From Gemmatimonadales bacterium (GTDB lineage: Bacteria; Gemmatimonadota; Gemmatimonadetes; Palauibacterales; Palauibacteraceae), in contig VXOJ01000029.1 in the NCBI GenBank assembly GCA_009840115.1, forward strand, positions 1-35,139: 35,139 nucleotides of DNA, in the 5' to 3' direction. Shown piece after piece: positions 7,717 to 15,780 of this stretch. Below the pieces are notes generated by a model that was not told the DNA's origin, made no database searches, and was given only the letters and a program-made list of their open reading frames with translations. Position 1 is the first letter of the stretch. The number at the start of each line of letters is the position of its first letter. Both the position numbers and the translations under genes were made by a program.

Positions 7717-10173
7717 ATGTCGATCCGTCGCTTCGCCGCCCCGATCCTCGCACTCGCCACCCTGCTTGTACCGCCAACCGGCCGGCTGGCTGCTCAGGAG
7801 GCCTACCGCACACCACCCCCGGACGTCGTCGACATCCTGGAGGCCTCCCCGTTCCCCCAGGCGGTGATCAGTCCGTCCGGTGACCGGATGGTCCTCGCAT
7901 ACAGCGAGAGCATGCCCGGGATCGCGGATCTGGCCGCGCCGATGCTGCGGCTGGCGGGACGCCGGATCAGTCCGGTCACCAACGGCATGCACGCCGCGCC
8001 GCCGTTCGTGCGTTTCTCGGTCGTCGACCTGGACGGCGGCGACACGCGCGACGTAACCGGCGCCGAGGACGGCCTGGGCCCACCGCTCTGGTCACCTGCC
8101 GGCGACGGCTTCGCCTTCACGCGAACGACCCCGGACGGCGTCGCCCTCTGGCTGGCCGACCCGGAAACGGGCACCGCACGGGCCCTTACGAGCGCGTCGC
8201 TGAACGGCGCCCGCGGCGAACCCTGCGCCTGGATGCCCGGCGGCCGTTCGCTGCTCTGCCATTTCATCCCCGATGGCCGCGGCGCTCCGCCCACCCCGGC
8301 GGCGATCCCCGTTGGCCCCATCACCCAGGAATCCGGCGGCGAGGCCGCCCCTTCCTGGACCTTCCAGGACCTGCTGGAAGACGCCCACGACGAGGCGCTT
8401 TTCGACTACTACCTCATATCGCAGCCGGTCCTCGTCGACGCCGCCACCGGAGCCACACAACCCATCGGCGCCCCGGCGGTCTACGAATCCCTCGACCCTT
8501 CACCCAGCGGCGACTACTACCTGTCCGTCCGCACGGTTCGCCCCTACTCGTACCTCGTGCCCGACTCCCGCTTCCCCAGGGAGGTGGAAGTCCTCGGCAG
8601 CGACGGCGCGCCCCTGCGCACGCTCGCCACGCTCCCCCTGGACGAGGGCGGCCCCGAGCACCTGGGCTTTCGCCGCGCCGGTCTCCGCCAGTTCTCCTGG
8701 CGCCCCGGCGTACCCGCCACCCTGGCCTACGTGGAAGCCCTCGACGGCGGCAACCCCGCGCTCGACGTGCCCCACCGCGACCGGGTGCTGACGCTCGCGG
8801 CGCCCTTCGACGGAGAGAGCACGGAACTCGTCCGCACCGAGCACCGCCTGGGCTCGGGCGCCTTCGGCTTCGGGTATCCGGTCCTGTGGGCCGAGGACGG
8901 CGAGACCGCCCTGGTCTACGAATTCGACTGGCCGACACGGCGGTCCCGCGCCTGGGCGGTGCAGGCTTCCACTCCCGGCGGCCAGCCCGCGCTCCTCTGG
9001 GACCGCAGCACGGACGACTGGTACGGCAATCCGGGCGACCCGGTCATGAAACAGGACGGCGCCGGCAAGCCGGTCGTCCACATGGAGGGCACGAGCATCT
9101 TTCTGGCGGGCCCGGGAGGATCTCCGGAAGGAGACCGGCCATTCCTGGACCGGCTCGATCTGGCGACCGCCGAGCGGCAGCGGCTCTTCCACTCGAGCGC
9201 GGACAGCTACGAGTCCGTGGTCGGTCTGGCGGACGCACGCGCCGGCCGGATCGTCATCCGGCGCGAGACCGGCGAGGAACCCCCGAACTACCACCTCGTC
9301 GCGACGGCAAACAACGAGCGCACGGCCCTCACTTCCTTCCCCAACCCCCAGCCCCAGCTCGCGGGGATCACCAAGAGCAAGATCTACTACGAGCGCGACG
9401 ACGGCATCCCGCTATCGGGTGAACTGTACCTGCCCGCCGACCACGAGCCCGGCCAGCGTCTCCCGGTCCTCGTCTGGGCCTACCCGCGCGAGTTCGCCGA
9501 CGAGGACGGCGCCGGTCAGGTCAGGGGCTCGGCCCACCGCTTCACGACCATCTCCGGCGCCTCGCACCTCCTGCTCCTCACGCAGGGGTACGCGGTGCTC
9601 AACGACGCCGCGATGCCGATCGTGGGCGGCTTTGCGGCGAACGACACCTACGTGGAGCAGCTGGTGGCCAACGGCAGGGCCGCGGTGGACAAGCTCGTCG
9701 AGATGGGCGTGGCCGACCGCGACCGGGTCGGGATCGCCGGCCACAGCTACGGCGCCTTCATGACCGCCAACATGCTGGCGCACTCCGACGACTTCAGCGC
9801 CGGCATCGCGCGCAGCGGCGCCTTCAACCGGAGCCTCACGCCCTTCGGCTTCCAGTACGAGCGCCGCACCTTCTGGGAGGCGCCGGAGGTCTACTTCGGC
9901 ATGTCGGCCTTCATGCACGCGGAGAAGATCAACGAACCGCTGCTCCTGACCCACGGCGTCATCGACAACAACTCCGGGACCTTCCCCGTCCAGTCCGAGC
10001 GCATGTACCACGCCGTGAAGGGTCTGGGAGGCACCGTCCGCCTGGTGATGCTGCCCCACGAAAGCCACGGCTACCGGGCCCGGGAATCCGTCCTGCACAC
10101 CGTGTGGGAGATGTTCGACTGGATGCGCCGTCACGTGAAGGAGCGGCAACGAGACGCACTGGTCCCCCAATAA
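7717..10173 (+). CDS. secreted S9-family serine peptidase, S9D glutamyl-endopeptidase-like
   Basis: This 818-residue protein has a signal peptide (about 1-28, ending RLAAQE), a long N-terminal beta-propeller region (about 35-560) and a C-terminal alpha/beta-hydrolase domain. The triad is visible: S677 in GHSYG, D750 in GVIDNNSGT and H784 in HESHGY. The blocks around it (GIARSGAFNRSLTPFGFQ, MLPHESHGYRARESV) are those I know from the plant chloroplast glutamyl endopeptidase group (S9D), more specific than a generic prolyl oligopeptidase. The likely role is periplasmic or extracellular cleavage of peptides, perhaps after Glu; specificity is inference. The ATG at 7717 was chosen over 7678 because the signal peptide follows it and GGGAG lies upstream. 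It is convergent with the vapC gene. Confidence 0.9.
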   Translation: MSIRRFAAPILALATLLVPPTGRLAAQEAYRTPPPDVVDILEASPFPQAVISPSGDRMVLAYSESMPGIADLAAPMLRLAGRRISPVTNGMHAAPPFVRFSVVDLDGGDTRDVTGAEDGLGPPLWSPAGDGFAFTRTTPDGVALWLADPETGTARALTSASLNGARGEPCAWMPGGRSLLCHFIPDGRGAPPTPAAIPVGPITQESGGEAAPSWTFQDLLEDAHDEALFDYYLISQPVLVDAATGATQPIGAPAVYESLDPSPSGDYYLSVRTVRPYSYLVPDSRFPREVEVLGSDGAPLRTLATLPLDEGGPEHLGFRRAGLRQFSWRPGVPATLAYVEALDGGNPALDVPHRDRVLTLAAPFDGESTELVRTEHRLGSGAFGFGYPVLWAEDGETALVYEFDWPTRRSRAWAVQASTPGGQPALLWDRSTDDWYGNPGDPVMKQDGAGKPVVHMEGTSIFLAGPGGSPEGDRPFLDRLDLATAERQRLFHSSADSYESVVGLADARAGRIVIRRETGEEPPNYHLVATANNERTALTSFPNPQPQLAGITKSKIYYERDDGIPLSGELYLPADHEPGQRLPVLVWAYPREFADEDGAGQVRGSAHRFTTISGASHLLLLTQGYAVLNDAAMPIVGGFAANDTYVEQLVANGRAAVDKLVEMGVADRDRVGIAGHSYGAFMTANMLAHSDDFSAGIARSGAFNRSLTPFGFQYERRTFWEAPEVYFGMSAFMHAEKINEPLLLTHGVIDNNSGTFPVQSERMYHAVKGLGGTVRLVMLPHESHGYRARESVLHTVWEMFDWMRRHVKERQRDALVPQ

Positions 10174-10206
10174 CCTCGAGGGGCGCCCGTACGCTCGGCA
10201 GGTCCT

Positions 10207-10605
10207 TTACCGGATCTGCACGACCTTGACGCCGTCGATGTTGAGATCGGTCCAGCTTCGGTCGGCGGTGAGGACCGGGAGGCCGAGTCTGCGTGCGGTG
10301 GCCAGGCATGCCCGGTCACCCAGTCCGAGGCCGTGACGCTGCGTTTGCGGGCGATAGGCGCCGCTGAGCAGCGCCGCCTGGCGGCCGAAGGGAATGATTT
10401 CAACCCCCAATCCCCGGACGACGCTCGCCACCGTCACGGAGGGCAGGCCGTCTTGCGAGAGACGTGCCGCGACCTCGGCCACGTTCACGGACGACATGGC
10501 GGCTCCTCGCTTGAGCGCGCGTTCGACGCGAACCGCCCCCGGTTCATTTAGCAGCGCGGCCAGGACGGCCGAGGCGTCAAGGACAGCCTCGGCGGGTTCA
10601 TTCAC
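10207..10605 (-). CDS. vapC: PIN-domain toxin, VapC family
   Basis: With the GTG start at 10605 this is a 132-residue PIN-domain protein. The acidic metal-binding residues are in place: D10 (VLDASAVLA), E44 (NVAEVAARL), D97 (GLGDRACLA) and D115 (TADRSW). VapC toxins are Mg-dependent ribonucleases, usually cutting tRNA or rRNA, and are held inactive by the antitoxin encoded upstream. GTG 10605 overlaps the antitoxin stop by eight bases. An in-frame ATG at 10641 (GGGAG five bases upstream, adding 12 residues) is a real alternative start. It is convergent with the S9 protease gene. Confidence 0.88.
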   Translation of the reverse strand: MNEPAEAVLDASAVLAALLNEPGAVRVERALKRGAAMSSVNVAEVAARLSQDGLPSVTVASVVRGLGVEIIPFGRQAALLSGAYRPQTQRHGLGLGDRACLATARRLGLPVLTADRSWTDLNIDGVKVVQIR

Positions 10606-10909
10606 GGGCGGCTTCGGCTCGCCGTTCCAGGATGAACTCATCGACGACGCTCCCGGAGCCCTTCCGGTGACGGCGCACGATGGCCTGCAGCCTGGCGAGT
10701 GCGGCGCTGGTGGTGCGCAGCCGGATCGTGTCGCCCTCCAGGCCCATGATCAACTGCTGCCGGCCCTGAATGTCCAGTGCGCGACGAAAGCGGGCCGGGA
10801 CCACCAGCCGGCCGGCTTCGTCGATCGTCACGCGTTCGGTATCGGGCAACGGATCGGACATGGGATCCGGCGAAGCCTCGGGCGGCGAGTTCCGGCTCTC
10901 TTTCTTCAT
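10598..10909 (-). CDS. vapB: AbrB/SpoVT-domain antitoxin, VapB type
   Basis: This 103-residue protein has an AbrB-type swapped-hairpin DNA-binding domain at about residues 25-70 (VTIDEAGRLVVPARFRRALDI). The C-terminal part is basic, then acidic, and probably wraps the toxin. ATG 10909 has GGAG six bases upstream; an earlier in-frame ATG at 10939 lies inside the promoter/operator and is unlikely. It overlaps vapC, the standard toxin-antitoxin arrangement. Three TGGTAT half-sites around the promoter suggest autoregulation. Confidence 0.87.
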   Translation of the reverse strand: MKKESRNSPPEASPDPMSDPLPDTERVTIDEAGRLVVPARFRRALDIQGRQQLIMGLEGDTIRLRTTSAALARLQAIVRRHRKGSGSVVDEFILERRAEAARE

Positions 10910-10955
10910 GGTATACTCCGTGTTTCTGGTATATTTCATGAGAATACCATGTCGA
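10909..10955 (-). promoter_or_regulatory. vapBC promoter with overlapping operator half-sites
   Basis: On the minus strand, TCGACA (10955-10950), a 16-base spacer and TATACC (10933-10928) form a plausible -35/-10 pair. The spacer and -10 are covered by a 23-base inverted repeat (TGGTAT...ATACCA, 10927-10949). A third TGGTAT copy lies at 10909-10914, 18 bases away. This places antitoxin binding on top of RNA polymerase and fits toxin-antitoxin autorepression. The leader would be only about 12-16 bases. Confidence 0.55.
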
Positions 10956-11116
10956 GGGCCGAGGCACGAGAGGTAGACTTCGTAACCCGACCTCGGTGAG
11001 ATTCTGTCGCCGCATGCCACACGTCGCTTTCGTCGATACCATGGGACCGTCGCTCCGACCTCCCCAGCCTCGCTTCGGCGGTCAACTCGGGATCAACGAA
11101 CCAGGAAGGGCTCAGC

Positions 11117-11905
11117 GTGATCACACTTGAGGGGAAGACCGCCATCGTCACGGGGGCGGCGAAGGGGATCGGCGCCGCGTGCGCGCTCGCCTTCGCGCGC
11201 CACGGGGCGGATGTCGTGCTGGGGGACGTGCTGGAGGAGCGTTGCGCGGCCACGGCCCGCCGCATCGCGGAGGAGACGGGGCGGGAGACGCTCGCCGTGC
11301 TCGCGGACGTGAGCCGGGAGAGCGACTGCGCGGCCCTGCTCGACGCCTGCACGGAACGGTTCGGCCGCTGCGACATCCTGCTCAACAACGCGGGGATCAT
11401 CGCCGCGGGCTCGATCCTGGACGCCGAGGTCGAGGACTTCGACCGGGTGCTGGGCGTGAACCTGCGGGGGACCTTCCTCCTTTCCCGCCTCGTGGCGCAG
11501 GACATGGTCGCGCGCGGGGTGAAGGGGTCGATCATCCACATGTCCTCGACAAACGCGGTGGTGACGATTCCGAACCAGCTCGCCTACGCGGCCTCCAAGG
11601 GCGGGGTCATGCAGCTCACGAAGGCGATGGCGGTCGCGCTCGCGCCGCACGACATCCGGGTCAACGCGATCGGGCCGGGGACGATCGTCACGGACATCCT
11701 CGATTCGGTGATCGCCGACGAGGAGGCGCGGCGCACGATCCTCTCCCGCACGCCGCTGGGACGGTTCGGGGACCCGGGCGAGATCGGGACCGTGGCCGTC
11801 TTCCTCGCGAGCGACTACGCCTCGTACCTCACGGGCGAGACGATCTACCCGGACGGGGGGCGCCTCGCGCTGAACTACACGGTTCCGTTGCGGGAAGACG
11901 GGTGA
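11117..11905 (+). CDS. short-chain dehydrogenase/reductase (SDR), NAD-type
   Basis: This 262-residue classical SDR has nucleotide-binding motif T12-G-A-A-K-G-I-G19, N90-N-A-G93, and catalytic S144, Y157 and K161 (YAASK). D37 at the end of the second strand favours NAD(H) over NADP(H). The substrate cannot be told from the sequence. The start is GTG at 11117, preceded at six bases by AGGAAGGG. It is followed after seven bases by the hydantoinase/oxoprolinase gene, so the two probably form an operon and may act in one catabolic route. Confidence 0.9.
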   Translation: MITLEGKTAIVTGAAKGIGAACALAFARHGADVVLGDVLEERCAATARRIAEETGRETLAVLADVSRESDCAALLDACTERFGRCDILLNNAGIIAAGSILDAEVEDFDRVLGVNLRGTFLLSRLVAQDMVARGVKGSIIHMSSTNAVVTIPNQLAYAASKGGVMQLTKAMAVALAPHDIRVNAIGPGTIVTDILDSVIADEEARRTILSRTPLGRFGDPGEIGTVAVFLASDYASYLTGETIYPDGGRLALNYTVPLREDG

Positions 11906-11912
11906 CGGGCGC

Positions 11913-14900
11913 GTGAGCGGCAGGACGACAAGCGAGTCGGGCGGCGGATCCACCGGCGACGCCCGGCTCGCCATAGACATCGGCGGCACCTTCACGGACG
12001 TGGCGCTGGAGACCGGCGGGCGCCTCGTCACGACGAAGGTGCTGACGACCGCCTCGGCGCCGGAACGCGGCGTCCTCGAGGGCGTGCACAAGGTGCTGGG
12101 GCTGGCGGACGTCCCGCCCTCCGCCGTCCGTCTCGTCATCCACGGCACGACGCTGGCCACGAACGCGGTCATCGAGCGGCGGGGCGCGCGCACCGCCCTC
12201 ATCGTGACGTCCGGCCACCGCGACGCGCTGGAGATGGCGCACGAGAACCGCTTCGAGCAGTACGACATCGGGGTCGACCGCCCCGCCCCGCTCGTCCCCC
12301 GCCGTCTCCGGCTTCCGGTGGAAGAGCGGGTCGACCACCGCGGCCGCGTCCTCATCCCGCTCGAGGAAGACTCGGTGCGCGCGCTCCTCCCGACGCTCGA
12401 GGCGGAGGAGGTGGAGTCGGTCGCGGTCGGACTCATCCACGGGTACGCGAACCCGGCGCACGAGCGGCGGATCGGGGAGATCCTCGACGCGTGGCGGCCG
12501 GGGCTTCCGGTGACGCTCGCCTCGGACGTGTGTCCGGAGGTGCGGGAGTATGAGCGACAGTCGACGGCGTGCGCGAACGCCTTCGTCCAGCCGCTCATGG
12601 CCCGCTACCTGACGGGGCTCGCGGATTCGCTGCGCGAGTCGGGGCTCGCCTGCCCCTTCCTCCTCATGACGTCGGGCGGCGGCCTCACGACGCTGGAGAC
12701 GGCGGTCGCCGCACCCGTCCGCCTAGTGGAGTCCGGGCCGGCCGGGGGCGCGATCCTCGCCAGCCACCTCGCACGAAGCCTCGACCTCGGGGACGTCCTC
12801 TCCTTCGACATGGGCGGGACGACGGCGAAGCTGTGCGTGATCGACGGGGGGCGGCCGCTCCATTCGCGCACGCTCGAGGTCGCCCGCAGCTACCGCTTCA
12901 AGCAGGGGAGCGGGCTGCCGGTGCGGATTCCCGTGATCGAGATGGTGGAGATCGGGGCCGGGGGCGGGTCGATCGCCGGCGTCGACGACCTTGAGCGGAT
13001 CCAGGTGGGGCCCGGGAGCGCCGGGTCGGAGCCGGGGCCGGCGGCGTACGGCCGGGGCGGAGACGAGCCCACGGTCACGGACGCCGACGTCGTCCTGGGG
13101 CGGATCGATCCGCAGCTCTTCGCCGGCGGCTCGATCTCCCTCGACCGGGGGCGGGCGGAGGCCGCGATCGAATCCGGGGTGGGACATGAACTCGGGCTCG
13201 ACGCGAGGCTCGCCGCGCTCGGGATCAGCGAGATGGTGGACGAGAACATGTCCAACGCGGCCCGCACCCACGCGATCGAGTGGGGGAAGGGCGTGGCGGG
13301 ACGCACGCTCATCGCCTTCGGCGGCTCCGCCCCGATCCATGCGGGCCGTCTGGCGGACAAGCTGGAGGTGGACCGCTTTCTCGTGCCCGCCGACGCGGGC
13401 GTGGGGTCGGCCGTCGGCTTCCTCCTCGCCCCGATCTCCTACGAGGTCGTGCGCAGCCGCTACATGCGCCTGTCCGGGTTCGATCCCGGCATCGTGGGGG
13501 AAGTGTTCGATGAGATGAGGGCGGAGGCGGAGGCCGTGGTCTCGCGCGGAGCGCCGGGGGTGGCGACGACCGAGAAGGCGCGCGCCTACATGCGCTACGT
13601 CGGACAGGGACATGAGATCGGCGTCGACCTCCCCGGCGACCTCCGGGACGCGGCGGCGCTGCGCGACGCGTTCGACCGCGGCTACGAGACGGTGTACGGA
13701 CGCACGATTCCCGGGCTCGACATCGAGGTCCTGAGCTGGACGCTCGTCGTGTCGGCGCCCGCGACGGAGGCCGCACCCGCGACGGCGGCCGCACCCGCTG
13801 CGGAGGCCGTGGACGTTCCCGCGGGAACGTCGCTCGGGGGGCAAGCCGCCGCGAAGAAATCGGAGCCCGAGCGCTGGACCGAACTGTGGGACGGGCCCGG
13901 TGGCGAGTCGGCGAGCGCGGCCGTGTACACGCGAGGGGCGCTCGCGGAGGGCACCCGCGTCGAGGGCCCGGCGCTGATCGCTGAAGATCAGACGACGACC
14001 GTGGTCCCGGACGGCTGGGACGCGCGGACCGTCGCCGGCGGCCACCTCCTCGTCGAGCGGAAGGCTGCGGCGCGGGGGGCAGCCGAGGGGGTGGCGGGCG
14101 CCCAAACCGGCATCGCGGCGCTCGAAGGACAGATCATGTGGAGCCGGCTGCTGTCCGTGGTGGAGGAGCAGGCCCGCACGCTCGTGCGCACCGCCTTCTC
14201 CACCCCGGTGCGCGAGGCGGGCGACCTCTCCGCGGGCGTGTTCGACCTCTCCGGGCGCATGCTCGCGCAGGCCGTCACGGGCACGCCCGGCCACGTCAAC
14301 GCGATGGCCGCCTCCGTCGGGTTCTTCCTCCGGGACTTCCCCGTGGAAACTCTGAACGAGGACGATGTTCTCGTCACGAACGATCCCTGGGAGGGCACGG
14401 GACACCTCAACGACTTCACCGTCGTCACGCCGACCTTCCTGGACGGGCGCCCGGTGGCGCTGTTCGCGGCCACAAGCCACATCGCCGACGTCGGGGGCCG
14501 CGGCTTCGGGGCGGACGCGAACCAGGTGTTCGAGGAGGGGATCCGCCTTCCCATCGGCTACCTCATCCGCGGCGGCCGCGTGGACGAGACGCTCATGCGG
14601 CTGGTGCGGGCGAACGTACGGGACCCGGACGTCGCCCAGGGCGACCTCTACTCGCTGGCCGCCAGCAACCGCACGGGGTGCGAGCGGCTGGTGGCGATGA
14701 TGACGGAGTTCGGGATCGATTCCCTGGAGCCGCTGGCGGAGACGATCATCTCCACCTCCCGGCGGGCGATGCGGGAGCGGATCGGCGCGCTTCGCCCGGG
14801 GACGTACCGGAACCGGATGAGGATCGACGGCTACGATGAGGACCTCGACCTCGTGTGCGCGCTCACGGTCCTGCCCGATGGAACGATCGGGATCGACTGG

Positions 14901-15776
14901 GACGGCACCTCGCCCATGTCCTCGCGCGGCATCAACGTGCCGGTGACGTATACGCGCGCCTACAGTTCGTTCGGCGTGCGCTGCATCGTGGGCTCCGACG
15001 TCCCGAACAACGCGGGGTCGCTGGCGGCGATCGAAGTCTCCGCCCCGCCCGGATCGCTTCTCAACGCGCCCCCTCCCGCCGCCGTCTCCGCCCGCCACGC
15101 GATCGGACAGATGCTGCCCGACGTCGTGCTCGGCTGCCTCGAACAGGCGCTGGAACCGGGAGCCGTCCCCGCGGAAGGGGCGTCGTGCCTCTGGAACCCC
15201 GTCATCATGGCGGGTCCGGGACTGACCGGCGCCTACCGGTACGGGGGCGCGGAGTTCGTCGTGAACCCCTTCCATGCCGGCGGCACGGGCGCCCGCCCGG
15301 GGAAGGACGGGCTCTCGGCGACGGCGTTCCCCTCCGGGGTGCGCAGCACGCCGATCGAGATCACGGAGACGGTCGCGCCGCTCATCTTCTGGCGGAAGGA
15401 GTATCTCCCGGACTCCGGCGGTCCCGGCGAGTTCCGGGGCGGCCTCGGCCAGGTGATGGAGATCTCGCACGCGGAGGGCGAGGCGTTCGCCGTCTCCAAG
15501 ATGTTCGAGCGGGTGCGCAACCCGGCCCGGGGACGGGACGGAGGCGGGGACGGGGCCGCGGGGCGAGTCCACGTGCCGGGCGTGGGCGAGTTCCGGCCCA
15601 AGGGTCGCGAGGTCGTCCCCCCCGGCCGGCGCATCGTGCTGGAGACGCCGGGGGGCGGCGGCCTCGGCGACCCGGCACGGCGCCCGCCGGACCGGGTACG
15701 GGAAGACGTCCTCGACGGCTACGTCTCCCCTGACGCGGCGGCCCGCGCGGCCGACGACGGCGCGCCTTCACGGTGA
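11913..15776 (+). CDS. fused hydantoinase/5-oxoprolinase (HyuA-HyuB) enzyme
   Basis: This 1287-residue protein joins both subunits of the HyuA/HyuB family in one chain, close to the ~1288 residues of eukaryotic 5-oxoprolinase. The HyuA part (about 17-715) has the ATP-binding motif IDIGGTFTDV (21-30), HGTTLATNA, a second phosphate motif FDMGGTTAKL and AFGGSAPIHA. The HyuB part (about 732-1275) has REAGDLSAGVFD, LVTNDPWEGTGHLND, SHIADVGGRG and the C-terminal GDP...GYVSPDAA. Members use ATP to open cyclic amides such as 5-oxoproline or hydantoins, or carboxylate related substrates; which one cannot be read here. Residues 614-655 are an Ala/Pro-rich loop in the HyuA C-terminal domain; residues 634-640 are encoded by the 20-base palindrome seen elsewhere in the window. 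It starts with GTG 11913 and ends four bases before the next gene. Confidence 0.92.
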   Translation: MSGRTTSESGGGSTGDARLAIDIGGTFTDVALETGGRLVTTKVLTTASAPERGVLEGVHKVLGLADVPPSAVRLVIHGTTLATNAVIERRGARTALIVTSGHRDALEMAHENRFEQYDIGVDRPAPLVPRRLRLPVEERVDHRGRVLIPLEEDSVRALLPTLEAEEVESVAVGLIHGYANPAHERRIGEILDAWRPGLPVTLASDVCPEVREYERQSTACANAFVQPLMARYLTGLADSLRESGLACPFLLMTSGGGLTTLETAVAAPVRLVESGPAGGAILASHLARSLDLGDVLSFDMGGTTAKLCVIDGGRPLHSRTLEVARSYRFKQGSGLPVRIPVIEMVEIGAGGGSIAGVDDLERIQVGPGSAGSEPGPAAYGRGGDEPTVTDADVVLGRIDPQLFAGGSISLDRGRAEAAIESGVGHELGLDARLAALGISEMVDENMSNAARTHAIEWGKGVAGRTLIAFGGSAPIHAGRLADKLEVDRFLVPADAGVGSAVGFLLAPISYEVVRSRYMRLSGFDPGIVGEVFDEMRAEAEAVVSRGAPGVATTEKARAYMRYVGQGHEIGVDLPGDLRDAAALRDAFDRGYETVYGRTIPGLDIEVLSWTLVVSAPATEAAPATAAAPAAEAVDVPAGTSLGGQAAAKKSEPERWTELWDGPGGESASAAVYTRGALAEGTRVEGPALIAEDQTTTVVPDGWDARTVAGGHLLVERKAAARGAAEGVAGAQTGIAALEGQIMWSRLLSVVEEQARTLVRTAFSTPVREAGDLSAGVFDLSGRMLAQAVTGTPGHVNAMAASVGFFLRDFPVETLNEDDVLVTNDPWEGTGHLNDFTVVTPTFLDGRPVALFAATSHIADVGGRGFGADANQVFEEGIRLPIGYLIRGGRVDETLMRLVRANVRDPDVAQGDLYSLAASNRTGCERLVAMMTEFGIDSLEPLAETIISTSRRAMRERIGALRPGTYRNRMRIDGYDEDLDLVCALTVLPDGTIGIDWDGTSPMSSRGINVPVTYTRAYSSFGVRCIVGSDVPNNAGSLAAIEVSAPPGSLLNAPPPAAVSARHAIGQMLPDVVLGCLEQALEPGAVPAEGASCLWNPVIMAGPGLTGAYRYGGAEFVVNPFHAGGTGARPGKDGLSATAFPSGVRSTPIEITETVAPLIFWRKEYLPDSGGPGEFRGGLGQVMEISHAEGEAFAVSKMFERVRNPARGRDGGGDGAAGRVHVPGVGEFRPKGREVVPPGRRIVLETPGGGGLGDPARRPPDRVREDVLDGYVSPDAAARAADDGAPSR
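13812..13831. repeat. 20-base perfect palindrome, copy 2, inside a reading frame
   Basis: GACGTTCCCGCGGGAACGTC is identical to the copy at 2260-2279. Here it is read in frame as Asp-Val-Pro-Ala-Gly-Thr-Ser within a low-complexity Ala/Pro loop of the HyuA domain. It is not followed by T residues and cannot act as a terminator without cutting the gene's own transcript. Confidence 0.75.
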
Positions 15777-15780
15777 CCTG

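Noticed and set aside
12723..15572. Long minus-strand open frame opposite the hydantoinase/oxoprolinase gene.
   Set aside because: Antisense shadow typical of high-GC DNA; the plus-strand frame has full family motifs.
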